DNA of 40,297 nt from Clostridiales bacterium (GCA_004557655.1 SFGJ01000019.1:1-40297); one strand, 5' to 3'. Numbered from the stretch's first letter, positions 7,983 through 15,540 are shown. Translations and numbers: made by a program. Notes: generated by a model from the sequence alone, not told the origin.

Positions 7983-8366
7983 CTAATTGAGTTCTGTTGC
8001 TGCATTGAGATCAAACAGCATGGCATGATCCGCTTTCAAAAGTGTTCCTTCAATACGGAACCCACCTTTTGATAAATCCCATCCCATCATGGCCTGGATA
8101 GTATTCAAAAGGTCACGACCATTCCAACGGACGGAGATCACATTGTTTTTTTTCTCTTTATAAAAAGAGGCGGCGTTTGGCGTATCAGGCGAGCAAACTT
8201 GAATTGCAATCCGCCGAGTTTCATTGTCGATCAGCAGGACAACTTGCTCCGGATAGTCTAACTTCATCACAACGGATTTGTTGAAAGTCATGCCGTTATT
8301 TGTGATCGACACATACGGAACGCCTTCGCTAAAATTGAATGGCTTGAATCCTTCGAGCGTCGTCAT
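7983..8366 (-). CDS. Unknown 127-aa island protein
   Basis: The start at 8366 is fixed by a ggaggtgattat ribosome site and an upstream sigma-70 promoter at 8393-8421; a longer open frame to 8603 would run through a terminator and is not the gene. The product begins MTTLEGFKPFNFSEGVPYVS and looks like a soluble, strand-rich protein (VVMKLDYPEQVVLLIDNE, RRIAIQVCSPDTP, NVISVRWNGRDLLNTIQAMM). I recognise no named domain. It lies directly after the restriction-modification pair and has its own promoter whose -10 region resembles that of the endonuclease gene, so a linked role such as control or defence is possible but unproven. Confidence 0.75.
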   Translation of the reverse strand: MTTLEGFKPFNFSEGVPYVSITNNGMTFNKSVVMKLDYPEQVVLLIDNETRRIAIQVCSPDTPNAASFYKEKKNNVISVRWNGRDLLNTIQAMMGWDLSKGGFRIEGTLLKADHAMLFDLNAATELN

Positions 8367-8392
8367 ATAATCACCTCCAAGCTTCCACGTAT

Positions 8393-8421
8393 AGTATACC
8401 ATATGTAACAAAAATGTGCAA
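8393..8421 (-). promoter_or_regulatory. Sigma-70 promoter of the 127-aa gene
   Basis: On the minus strand TTGCAC (8421-8416) and TATACT (8398-8393) are separated by 17 bp, and the ribosome site follows. The -10 region shares a 15-bp motif (TATAGTATAyCATAT, plus strand) with the endonuclease promoter at 9928-9956. Confidence 0.75.
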
Positions 8422-8492
8422 CACCTTTTTATGCGTATTTGCTTCGCTCTTGCTTCACTTGCTGCTCTAAAATCATTACAATCTTTCGCTTG

Positions 8493-8539
8493 AAAATTAA
8501 AAAAGCTGAATGCACTGCTTTCGCGCAGTTCATCCAGCT
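8493..8539 (-). terminator. Intrinsic terminator of the restriction-modification operon
   Basis: On the minus strand a 15-bp imperfect stem (8525-8539 with 8504-8518) is followed by a T-rich run ending near 8493. It lies about 15 nt after the methylase stop. Confidence 0.75.
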
Positions 8540-8554
8540 CCTCTTTTTTTGATT

Positions 8555-9199
8555 TTATTCTGCGTGCACCTGTTGCGTGGTGTGGTTTTTGTAAGTGCTC
8601 CACGTAGGCTCATAATCTGCGGTCGCTTGGTTCCCCCACATATCCCAGCCTTCACGGTCACCACGAGCAAATAGCTCAAGAAATGGCCCCGGAGAACAGC
8701 TTTCGATGATCGGGATAATCTCATCAGGCTTCCGTGAGTGTTCACGCTTTTGCGTTCGAATGAGATTGACTTGCGAGCGAGCCGGAGCCAACGTCCTAAA
8801 ATTGTCGCCCCTGACCCCGAAAAGGAGAATTTCGGTCACATTACGGAAATAGAAGCCGACTCCTCGTCCATCCGGGCCGCCATCCTTCCGCACTTTTTCC
8901 CAAATGATATTTCCCTTATACTCAAATCCCCACGCTTTCATAACAGCCAGACCATCCGGTAGAAGAGCATTGGGAACCCAAAGGTACAAATGGCTTTTTG
9001 CGGCAGCTACCTGCTCGACGGGCAACGCCATTATGTCTTCTAATGGCATTGTCTCATATCTATTCAGCTTCTTGTTTTCTGGAGCGACTTTTCCGGTGCG
9101 GTTTTGAAAGCGCCAAGGCGGATCAGCATAAATTGTTGAATAGCGCTTATCACCGCAAAAGGAGAGAAGATTTTCAGATGTTTCCTGAAGCGTGCTCAT
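8555..9199 (-). CDS. MT-A70 family adenine-N6 DNA methyltransferase
   Basis: This 214-aa protein has the MT-A70 catalytic motif DPPW within YSTIYADPPWRFQNRTG near residues 18-34, followed by HLYLWVPNALLPDGL, GNIIWEKVRKDG and the C-terminal FLELFARGDREGWDMWGNQ, the S-adenosylmethionine-binding segment of circularly permuted enzymes. It is predicted to methylate adenine in DNA at the site cut by the neighbouring endonuclease and so protect the host. The ATG at 9199 has a ggaggg site and overlaps the end of the endonuclease gene by 26 nt, which suggests coupled translation. A terminator follows. The exact target sequence cannot be derived from the sequence. Confidence 0.9.
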   Translation of the reverse strand: MSTLQETSENLLSFCGDKRYSTIYADPPWRFQNRTGKVAPENKKLNRYETMPLEDIMALPVEQVAAAKSHLYLWVPNALLPDGLAVMKAWGFEYKGNIIWEKVRKDGGPDGRGVGFYFRNVTEILLFGVRGDNFRTLAPARSQVNLIRTQKREHSRKPDEIIPIIESCSPGPFLELFARGDREGWDMWGNQATADYEPTWSTYKNHTTQQVHAE

Positions 9200-9896
9200 C
9201 TATGTATCCCTCCTTCCAATCTGAAACACAAGTTTTCTTAATGCCAATAGCCAAAACGGGACACCCACCATTACGGCGTGACTCTAAGCGATACAGCAGT
9301 TTCCCCATCCAAGTAGTGCTTGCGCCATATTTACGCATAATAGGCTTCCAAGTGCGGGAATTCTTATCATAGTCATACACGGTTTTGAACACATCATTCA
9401 GGTCTTGCGAACGGGTGACAATAATACCGGCGCTTACAATGTCGCAATCGTAGTATGTCCGCATTGCAAGCAGATCTCTGTCAAAGGTCTGGTCCTTACT
9501 GTTCCATTCAAGGTCAAATGCAATTCGACCCTTCAAAAAATCAATATTATGACCGTCGATGTAGTTCTCTGTCACACGCTCCTCAAAGGGAACACTAGAA
9601 AAGCGTCCCCTTTGATCGGCTTGTCTTGGATAAAACTTGATATGTAAGTCACCAGAAATCCGGATTTCTCTCCACCCATACGGGTAGAGAACATCATCAA
9701 ATTTCTTAGGAATCTTAGTCTCGTTTCCGCCTGCTTCACGCAGGTCATCTGTGGTAATGTCGAGTTTTCTTAGGCACTCAACGACCTCACGCCACTCCTC
9801 AGGGAAAGCTTGAGTAATGATTTCAATAGCGTGGTTATAGTTGTGGAACTCAAATTTATCTAAAAGATCGGCGTCTATATAATCAGCAATCTGCAT
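9174..9896 (-). CDS. Type II restriction endonuclease, BglII/BstYI-like family
   Basis: The 240-aa protein contains a PD-(D/E)xK-like core at about residues 125-170: KGRIAFDLEWNSKDQTFDRD then LLAMRTYYDCDIVSAGIIVT. The FDLEWNSKDQ stretch and the following R/D-rich helix match the BglII/BstYI endonuclease family (Endonuc-BglII). It would cut unmethylated DNA at a short palindrome, likely related to AGATCT or RGATCY if specificity is conserved (inference). It is the first gene of the operon, before its methylase, with ggaggtg upstream of the ATG at 9896 and a promoter inside the end of the next upstream gene. No separate controller (C) gene is evident. Confidence 0.78.
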   Translation of the reverse strand: MQIADYIDADLLDKFEFHNYNHAIEIITQAFPEEWREVVECLRKLDITTDDLREAGGNETKIPKKFDDVLYPYGWREIRISGDLHIKFYPRQADQRGRFSSVPFEERVTENYIDGHNIDFLKGRIAFDLEWNSKDQTFDRDLLAMRTYYDCDIVSAGIIVTRSQDLNDVFKTVYDYDKNSRTWKPIMRKYGASTTWMGKLLYRLESRRNGGCPVLAIGIKKTCVSDWKEGYIDEHASGNI

Positions 9897-9927
9897 TTCG
9901 GCACCTCCAGATACTTATACAAAATAT

Positions 9928-9956
9928 AGTATATCATATTTGCTTAGGCTTTTCAA
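9928..9956 (-). promoter_or_regulatory. Sigma-70 promoter of the restriction-modification operon
   Basis: On the minus strand TTGAAA (9956-9951) and TATACT (9933-9928) are 17 bp apart, about 32 nt upstream of the endonuclease ATG. The promoter lies inside the 3' end of the TnpV-like gene. It shares a 15-bp -10-region motif with the promoter at 8393-8421. Confidence 0.75.
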
Positions 9957-10515
9957 TGGCTTTTGGGCTTTTCTCAACAACATTCTTCAAAAAATGCCGG
10001 ATTGCGAAAGCCGATAATCCCGTAGCGGCAGCATATTCACTCAGCGAAATTCTCTTGCGCCGGTACAAATCGTAGTATTTCCAAAACACTTTGGGAGGGT
10101 CTATGGTTTCCACAGAAGTGGAAATACAGGCTGCTGGATTTCTAGCATAGATCAGGTCGTTATTGACCATCTCCATCGCCCTGCTTCGGATGTTGTTCAT
10201 CCTGCCGACCCACTCCATTTGGTTGTCTGCCTTGAGTTGCTCTGTGACACCTTCCGCCTCGGCCATCTGCTTTACCAGCCGAAGAAACATTTCCTCTGCC
10301 TGACGGTCAATGTCGGCAAGGTAGCTGTTCAGCCTGCCGCTGGTGAGCAGGGTGGCATAGGTTGCCCGGCGATGCTCCTTCAGATAGCGCCGGTGGCGCT
10401 GTCCCCACACGCCGATGGGCTGCTGTTCTTCTTCGGGCAGCTTCAGATCGGGGAGAAGATAATCCCCGACCTGCGTATAAGTACCGCCCATTTCCTCAAA
10501 AATCGTCTTTGCCAT
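9934..10515 (-). CDS. TnpV-like transposon protein with extra C-terminal HTH-like tail
   Basis: Residues 1-125 resemble the TnpV family of clostridial mobile elements: starting MAKTIFEEMGGTYTQVGDYL, with PIGVWGQRHRRYLKEHR, LLTSGRLNSYLADID and MNNIRSRAMEMVNNDLIYA. A second, decayed copy at 22585-22957 ends at the equivalent of this last segment (EIVNEEIIYT). Here the frame continues for about 68 residues with YYDLYRRKRISLSEYAAATG and LSAFAIRHFLKNV, which looks like a helix-turn-helix. The tail may have been added at the junction where the restriction island inserted. TnpV function is not well defined. It lies downstream of the MobV relaxase on the same strand. Confidence 0.65.
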   Translation of the reverse strand: MAKTIFEEMGGTYTQVGDYLLPDLKLPEEEQQPIGVWGQRHRRYLKEHRRATYATLLTSGRLNSYLADIDRQAEEMFLRLVKQMAEAEGVTEQLKADNQMEWVGRMNNIRSRAMEMVNNDLIYARNPAACISTSVETIDPPKVFWKYYDLYRRKRISLSEYAAATGLSAFAIRHFLKNVVEKSPKAIEKPKQI

Positions 10516-10524
10516 TGTCTGTTC

Positions 10525-10821
10525 CTACCTTTCATAATTTGTATTTCTGCGCCTTGTGCGCTGATTTTGCTTTCGTTGCTGCTCCATATCTTTTGCCTGC
10601 GCAATCAGATTATCGATCTGCTGACTTCCAAGAACCTTCCGCAGAAAGCGGAAATCCTTCAGTTCCGAGCGTAGGGCATCATTTTCTCCTTTGAGCCGGT
10701 CATTGGTTGCGGTCAGATGTTCATTCTCTCGGTAGAGCCGCCCGTTGGTGGTGTTCAGCCGGTGATAGCTGTCCAGAGCCTTGTAATAGTGGTAGAACAC
10801 CTCTCGGATAACCTCTTTCAA
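10525..10821 (-). pseudogene. C-terminal part of the MobV relaxase in a shifted frame
   Basis: The 98-residue frame is a coiled-coil-like tail (YRENEHLTATNDRLKGENDA, LRSELKDFRFLRKVLGSQQ) ending QRKQNQRTRRRNTNYER. Its upstream continuation reads AQRFVDPLIKKLKEV, and it enters from the relaxase frame near 10860. The apparent start codon is only TTG with no ribosome site. It is best read as the natural end of the MobV protein separated by a frameshift. A similar tail remnant occurs at 22970-23045. Confidence 0.7.
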
Positions 10822-11639
10822 TTTCTTAATGAGTGGGTCAACAAACCGCTGTGCTCCAACTTTTCAATAGACTGCACACCCTGATCGAAGTTGTCGATCC
10901 GATTCTGTACAGTTTCCAGCTCGTTCTGCTTTTCGGCAAGCGTGCTGTCCAGCGCAGCAATCTCTTTTTCTCGCTCTTGCTTCTTGTAGTCCAGAACAGA
11001 GAGGTGCTTTTCGTGGGTACCTTTCTGCTCCCACTGAATATCATACCGCTCCATCACGGCGGCAAGCTGTTCTTTTTCGGACTGTACCCACTGCGCCCAT
11101 TCCGTTGCACCTCGTGTGCCACCCTTGAAGCCCTGCGCTGCCAGCGCCTGTTTCAGCGATACACGGGTATCAAGCCCTCGCTTGCTCCCGGTGGTGAACG
11201 GCACAAAGTCAATGTGGATATGGGGTGTAGCTTCGTCCATATGGAGATGCGCCGAAAACACCCGGAGGTTGGGATTGCGCTCCTGAAAACCCTGATAATA
11301 CTCGTCCAACACGGTTCGTGCAAGTTCTGCATACTCGCCTGTGGCGCTCATATCGTCCTTATTTCCAATTTGCAGGATGATCTCGTGGAAGGGCTTCTCC
11401 TGATTGCCGGAACGGATTTTTTCATAGTAGTTTGGAATGCGCCGGTCGCTTCGGGTCTGCTTCTCGTTATAGCGTTTCAGAGCTTCATCAAAAAGCTGGT
11501 GGTACACAGTCTGAATGCGCTCATTGCAGTAGTCGATGTTCAGGTGTGTGCGGCTTCCGTCCACATTCTCTGCCCGAAATTTGCGGCTGTTGTGATTGAT
11601 AGAACCTTTACCGACCTCGGCACTGATCGTTCTCTTCAT
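10818..11639 (-). CDS. MobV-family relaxase (Pre/Mob), relaxase domain; frameshifted at the end
   Basis: The 273-aa frame starts MKRTISAEVGKGSINHNSRK and carries the MobV signature HLHMDEATPHIHIDFVPF near residues 130-150, which supplies the metal-binding His triad. It nicks and joins one DNA strand at oriT for conjugative mobilization by a helper element. A coiled coil begins near residue 220 (LDSTLAEKQNELETVQNRID). The frame ends KLEHSGLLTHSLRN, after which the true family tail continues in another frame (10525-10821). The relaxase domain is complete, so it might still act. An aaggaagtgagg site precedes the ATG at 11639. Two strong dyads lie upstream, as expected for its oriT. Confidence 0.85.
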   Translation of the reverse strand: MKRTISAEVGKGSINHNSRKFRAENVDGSRTHLNIDYCNERIQTVYHQLFDEALKRYNEKQTRSDRRIPNYYEKIRSGNQEKPFHEIILQIGNKDDMSATGEYAELARTVLDEYYQGFQERNPNLRVFSAHLHMDEATPHIHIDFVPFTTGSKRGLDTRVSLKQALAAQGFKGGTRGATEWAQWVQSEKEQLAAVMERYDIQWEQKGTHEKHLSVLDYKKQEREKEIAALDSTLAEKQNELETVQNRIDNFDQGVQSIEKLEHSGLLTHSLRN

Positions 11640-11682
11640 AAAACCTCACTTCCTTTCTTCTTCCGGCCGCAGCCAGGGTTCT

Positions 11683-11703
11683 GTTACTCTTGTCAAGAGT
11701 AAC
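11683..11703. other. 21-bp near-perfect palindrome upstream of MobV (oriT candidate)
   Basis: GTTACTCTTG and CAAGAGTAAC are perfect 10-bp arms around a single T. It lies 44 nt upstream of the mobV start codon, where MobV-type transfer origins are usually found. It could also be an operator. Confidence 0.5.
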
Positions 11704-11767
11704 GCAAAAGCACTTTTGACAGCCTACGGCCATCAAAAGATGCTGTTTGCGCTCTTCGAGGAGGCTT

Positions 11768-11802
11768 GCACAGAGGCAGTATATCGAATACTGCCTCTGT
11801 GC
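11768..11802. other. Perfect 15-bp-arm inverted repeat upstream of MobV
   Basis: GCACAGAGGCAGTAT (11768-11782) and its exact reverse complement (11788-11802) flank a 5-base loop ATCGA. No T-run follows on either strand, so a terminator is less likely than a transfer or replication structure. The 283-nt region 11640-11922 between repA and mobV has no other gene. Confidence 0.55.
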
Positions 11803-11922
11803 CGGGACTTCGCCCCAGCAGCCTGCGGGCTGCTCCCCAGTGCTCAATGCCCTTTGAAAAGGGCAGCCGCACGGCTTGCCGAAACTTCAAGCGTGACAAA
11901 CCGTGACGGTGGTGACGATGTT

Positions 11923-13113
11923 TTAGGCCTCACCAGCGCCCACCAAAAGACCGTCACGGTCGTCACCCTTTGACACGCTGTCCATCTCCTTCCACAGGGA
12001 GATTTTGCGTCCACCGTGATTGCGGCTTGCCTTGTAGTGAATATTGTGATCTTGCAGCAGCCGCACAGAGCCGATGCTCAGTCGAAGGGATAGCACATTG
12101 GGCTTGCAGTCCAGCTTCAGCAGGCTGCACAGCTCAGAGGCAGTGCCTTCCCATCGTTCACCCGCCGAAGAAAGAAATGCTGCGATGCTTTCCAGAAACG
12201 GATCCGGCGGCTCCTGCCAAAGCTCTGTTTCCACGCTTTCCAGCTCCCATACCAGAGTTTCGGGATTCTTGGTAAGGTGCAGCCGCTGATCCTCCTGATC
12301 TCTGCCGGTGACATCTAGCACCGCCGCATTGGAGGTGCGTTTTTCCTTGCTGAGAACAAAGCCGCCATCCGCTGCACCCAACAGTCCGTTGGTTCCGGCA
12401 ATCATATCGAATTTGTCATCCGCTTCCAACTTGCGGGTGTGGTGAACAATTACCATTGTCACCTTGTAGCTGTCGGCAATAGTCTTCAGTCGAGCCACAA
12501 TATCGTAGTCACTGCTGTAGCTGAAATCCGCTCCCCCGACCTCACGCACCCGCTTCAGGGTGTCGATGATAATCAGACCGGTGTTGGGATGCGCCCGCAT
12601 AAAGCTGCGAATCTGATCCTCCAGACCACCGTTGGCGGTTTTGCAATGGGTGGCAAAATACAGATTTTCCGCAGCCTCAGCACCGAACATTCGGAACAGT
12701 CTTCGCTGTAAGCGAGCATAATTATCCTCCAGAGCAAAGTAGAGAACGCCCGTTTTTCGCACCTTATAGCCCCACAGAGGCAGGCCGGTGCTGACCTGAT
12801 AGGCAAGCTGGGCCATCAGGAAGCTCTTTCCGATCTTCGGGGAGCCTGCCAGCAGATAGGCTCCCCGATACAGCAGGCCGTCGATCAGAGGCTCCTGCCC
12901 CTCAAAATCGGTGTCATAGAGGGTGGTCATAGACACCGTTTCCAGATAGTCCGGAGCCATCCTCCTTTGAATTTCTCGGTATAAATCGTCGTCAGACCCC
13001 TTGAAATCCGGGTCAAAATCGGTTAAACTATGGTCAGTAAAGGTTTGGGATGACTGCTCCGTATCTGCGCCAACAGATACATTTGGAGCGGTCATTTCTT
13101 TTTCAAATTCCAT
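11923..13113 (-). CDS. RepA-like AAA/RecA-fold ATPase of a mobilizable element
   Basis: The 396-aa protein has a RecA-like ATPase core: Walker A LLAGSPKIGKSFLMAQLA near residue 90, VLYFALEDNYARLQRRL, Walker B GLIIIDTLKRV and VTMVIVHHTRK. This is the hexameric RepA helicase-like family found in plasmids and integrated mobilizable elements, where it is thought to help replicate the excised circle. The C-terminal 90 residues may form a winged helix (LCSLLKLDCKPNVLSLRLS). I chose the ATG at 13113, 8 nt from aaaggagg, rather than the one at 13119. It overlaps the preceding mobC-like gene by 11 nt, which suggests coupled translation. Confidence 0.85.
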   Translation of the reverse strand: MEFEKEMTAPNVSVGADTEQSSQTFTDHSLTDFDPDFKGSDDDLYREIQRRMAPDYLETVSMTTLYDTDFEGQEPLIDGLLYRGAYLLAGSPKIGKSFLMAQLAYQVSTGLPLWGYKVRKTGVLYFALEDNYARLQRRLFRMFGAEAAENLYFATHCKTANGGLEDQIRSFMRAHPNTGLIIIDTLKRVREVGGADFSYSSDYDIVARLKTIADSYKVTMVIVHHTRKLEADDKFDMIAGTNGLLGAADGGFVLSKEKRTSNAAVLDVTGRDQEDQRLHLTKNPETLVWELESVETELWQEPPDPFLESIAAFLSSAGERWEGTASELCSLLKLDCKPNVLSLRLSIGSVRLLQDHNIHYKASRNHGGRKISLWKEMDSVSKGDDRDGLLVGAGEA

Positions 13114-13438
13114 CTGCATCGCCTCCTTTCATTCCACTCAGCGTTGCGCTCAGCAGCGCCAGCGTGTCCCGCATTTCATCGCTAACACTGCCTGCATCGT
13201 TGAGCCGCTGAAGCTCCGATAAAATCTTCTCCATCGTGGTTTTTAGCGCCTTATATACCCTCGGATTGGGCTGCACCACAATATCCCGCTGCATACAGCG
13301 CCGGTAGCAGTATTCCTGCTTGGGCAGGCCGGACAGGGCCACCGCCTCGTTAAGCTGCTTGTTTTCCTCCGGTGACACTCGGAAGCCGACCGTGATGTTC
13401 CGCCAACGGTTGTGTTCATCTCTGTTTTTTGCCGACAT
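13103..13438 (-). CDS. MobC-like / ribbon-helix-helix mobilization protein
   Basis: This 111-aa protein has NITVGFRVSPEENKQLNEAV and ALSGLPKQEYCYRRCMQRDI, matching the ribbon-helix-helix start of the plasmid mobilization (MobC) family. A helical C-terminal half follows. It would assist the MobV relaxase at oriT. The start codon overlaps the integrase stop by one base (TAATG), and the end overlaps repA, so int, mobC and repA form a tightly packed operon. Confidence 0.78.
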   Translation of the reverse strand: MSAKNRDEHNRWRNITVGFRVSPEENKQLNEAVALSGLPKQEYCYRRCMQRDIVVQPNPRVYKALKTTMEKILSELQRLNDAGSVSDEMRDTLALLSATLSGMKGGDADGI

Positions 13439-14514
13439 TACAATTCACTCCTCTCAAAGTCCAGCTTTTTCGCCATTTCCGACTGCTTGGACGGGAACAG
13501 ATGGGCATAGCGATAGGTGATCTCGATGCTCTCGTGACCCACCCGGTCCGCAATGGCCACAGCGGAAAAGCCCATATCAATAAGCAGGCTGATGTGACTG
13601 TGCCGCAAATCGTGGATCCGGATGCGCTTGACTCCGGCGGCCTTGGAACCTCTGTCCATCTCGTGATGGAGATAGCTTTTGGTCACGGTGAAAATGCGGT
13701 CCTTCTTTTTTACCCCATAGAGCATCCCCAGATAGTCCTGCATTTCCTCGCAGAGAAACTGCGGTATCTTGATGGTGCGATTGCTTTTCTTGGTTTTCGG
13801 ACTGGTAATCACATCCTCGCCGTGGAGCCGCTGATAGGATTTATTGATCCGCACGGTGCTGTTCTGAAAGTCAAAATCCGCAGGAGTCAAGGCTAACAGC
13901 TCACCTTCCCGGATGCCACACCAGTACAGCATTTCAAAAGCGTAGAAGGAAACAGGCTTATCCATCATTTCGACGGCAAACTTCTGATATTCTTCCTTCG
14001 TCCAGAACAGCATTTCCCGACGTTCCTCGTTGCCCATATTTCCCACCTTCGATGCAGGATTTGCCCGAAGATCGTAAAACCGAACAGCGTGGTTGAAGAT
14101 GGCGCTGAGTTGATTGTGCAGCGTCTTGAGATACGTCTGGGAATATGGCTTGTGCTTCTCGTCCCGATACGCCAGCTGCTCGTTCTGCCAGGCAATCACA
14201 TCCTTGGTGGTGATCTCGCTGATCTTCCGCTGCCCGAAATAGGGAAGAATCTTGGTTTCCACAATGTTCTGCTTGGTGATCCAGCTATTCTCCTTCAGCC
14301 GGGCTTTCATATCCTTGGTGTAGATTTCGTAGAACGCCTCAAAGGTCATATCCATATCGGCGGCGTTCTGCATATGGAATTTTTGCTCCCAGTCCTGTGC
14401 GGCCCGCTTGGTGGCAAAACCACGCTTGCATTTCTGCTTGCGTTCGCCCTTCCAATCCCGATAGCGGGTCATTACATACCAGGTACCGGTTTCTTTACAT
14501 TTGAAAACTCCCAT
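13438..14514 (-). CDS. int: Tyrosine site-specific integrase (Tn916/phage type)
   Basis: The 358-aa protein has an N-terminal arm-binding segment (FKCKETGTWYVMTRYRDWKG), a SAM-like core-binding domain at about 55-150, and the catalytic domain with Arg202 in CGIREGELLAL, HDLRHSHISLLID and VGHESIEITYRYAHL, giving the R, H-x-x-R, H and Y residues needed. It should insert and excise the element that includes mobV and repA. It lies 4 nt downstream of the excisionase gene and overlaps mobC. The sequence at 15745-15756 resembles the 3' end of guaA, a known target for integrases of this type, so guaA may be its site (inference). Confidence 0.92.
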   Translation of the reverse strand: MGVFKCKETGTWYVMTRYRDWKGERKQKCKRGFATKRAAQDWEQKFHMQNAADMDMTFEAFYEIYTKDMKARLKENSWITKQNIVETKILPYFGQRKISEITTKDVIAWQNEQLAYRDEKHKPYSQTYLKTLHNQLSAIFNHAVRFYDLRANPASKVGNMGNEERREMLFWTKEEYQKFAVEMMDKPVSFYAFEMLYWCGIREGELLALTPADFDFQNSTVRINKSYQRLHGEDVITSPKTKKSNRTIKIPQFLCEEMQDYLGMLYGVKKKDRIFTVTKSYLHHEMDRGSKAAGVKRIRIHDLRHSHISLLIDMGFSAVAIADRVGHESIEITYRYAHLFPSKQSEMAKKLDFERSEL

Positions 14515-14518
14515 TCAA

Positions 14519-14704
14519 TCAGTGCTCCTTTCTTGCTCCGTAGAGCCGTTCGTTAAAATATTCTCTGTTAATCCGACCGGAGATGGTAATAAAGCCCTTG
14601 GCTTTCAGCTCATCATTGAGCTGACGGATGAGCTTGTAAGCGTAGGGCTTCGATACGCTCAGCTCCTGTGCCACTTCTTCAGCACGAAGAAATTTCGATT
14701 CCAT
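14519..14704 (-). CDS. xis: Excisionase-like winged-helix/HTH protein
   Basis: The 61-aa protein contains FLRAEEVAQELSVSKPYAYK and LIRQLNDELKAKGF, an MerR/HTH_17-like fold used by excisionases of integrative elements. It lies directly before int on the same strand, as in Tn916-type modules. The strong promoter at 14861-14889 drives it. The gggggt stretch upstream of the ATG is an acceptable ribosome site. Confidence 0.78.
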   Translation of the reverse strand: MESKFLRAEEVAQELSVSKPYAYKLIRQLNDELKAKGFITISGRINREYFNERLYGARKEH

Positions 14705-14860
14705 TCTGATACCCCCTTCCTGATTTTGAATATAGTTCTCTTATTTCGTGTCGGAGAACTTTCTGGCCGCATTCCGATTTGCCCGAGCGGTTGCGCCATT
14801 ACCGTGACGCACGACGGATATTCAGTTGTCCGTAAATAGCTTAACGCTATTTGTTTAATG

Positions 14861-14889
14861 ATTATACTAAACGAATTTGCTAGTGTCAA
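14861..14889 (-). promoter_or_regulatory. Consensus sigma-70 promoter of xis-int-mobC-repA
   Basis: On the minus strand TTGACA (14889-14884) and TATAAT (14866-14861) are both perfect matches with 17-bp spacing. Just downstream, AAATAGC and GCTATTT flank TTAAC (14835-14853), a likely operator for the divergent XRE regulator. Confidence 0.85.
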
Positions 14890-14930
14890 TAGGTTTTGAA
14901 AAAATATTTAGCATTTTTGCTTTTGCTATC

Positions 14931-14960
14931 TTGACATAGCTTAAATCTATATGCTATACT
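14931..14960 (+). promoter_or_regulatory. Promoter of the divergent XRE regulator, with repeat
   Basis: TTGACA (14931-14936) and TATACT (14955-14960) are 18 bp apart. The motif ATAGCTTAA occurs here (14936-14944) and again near 14837-14846 at the xis promoter, so one protein may bind both. Confidence 0.72.
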
Positions 14961-14991
14961 GACTTCACAGTGCATAAAGGAGTGTTGTGCT

Positions 14992-15525
14992 ATGGCAATC
15001 GGTGAGAGAATTCGCTTTTTCCGCAATTTGCGGGGAATGACGCAGAAATACTTGGGGCAGGTGGTCGGCTTTCCGGAAAAGACCGCCGACATCCGTATGG
15101 CGCAGTATGAATCCGGCAGCAGAACGCCTAAGGCGGAGCTGACGGAGAGCCTTGCCGATGCGCTGGGTGTCTCGCCGCTGGCGCTGTCCGTGCCGGACAT
15201 TGACAGCTATCTCGGCTTAATGCACACCCTGTTCTCCTTAGAGGATCGCTACGGCCTGACGGTGGAAACCGGCGAGAACGGCGTTTTGCTGCGTGTTGAC
15301 CCTCGGAAGGGTAGAGATGCCGCTGAACTATCCGAAATGCTCACTGCGTGGGCGGAACAAACCGAAAAGTATCGTAATGGCGAAATCAACCGGGAGGACT
15401 ACGACAAGTGGCGTTATAACTATCCGAAATACGATGAAACCTCCGGCTATGTGAAAGTCCCATCCCAGCAGCTCAGTGATGTGATGTTGAAAGCTTTCAA
15501 AGACCGGCTGAAAGATGATAAATAA
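14992..15525 (+). CDS. XRE (Cro/cI-type) regulator of the integrative element
   Basis: The 177-aa protein starts MAIGERIRFFRNLRGMTQKY and contains a Cro/cI-type HTH in the first 65 residues (GMTQKYLGQVVGFPEKTADI, ESGSRTPKAELTESLADALG). The C-terminal part is helical and of unknown role (LLRVDPRKGRDAAELSEMLT). It is divergent from xis-int and shares a repeat-rich promoter region with it, so it is probably the switch between integration and excision. An aaaggag site precedes the ATG. Confidence 0.85.
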   Translation: MAIGERIRFFRNLRGMTQKYLGQVVGFPEKTADIRMAQYESGSRTPKAELTESLADALGVSPLALSVPDIDSYLGLMHTLFSLEDRYGLTVETGENGVLLRVDPRKGRDAAELSEMLTAWAEQTEKYRNGEINREDYDKWRYNYPKYDETSGYVKVPSQQLSDVMLKAFKDRLKDDK

Positions 15526-15540
15526 CCCAGAACGACAAAA

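Noticed and set aside
8367..8603. N-terminal extension of the 127-aa gene
   Set aside because: It would cross the methylase terminator and its own promoter; the ATG at 8366 has a far better ribosome site.
10833..11702. 289-aa open frame on the plus strand
   Set aside because: It is antisense to the MobV relaxase and has no family signature.
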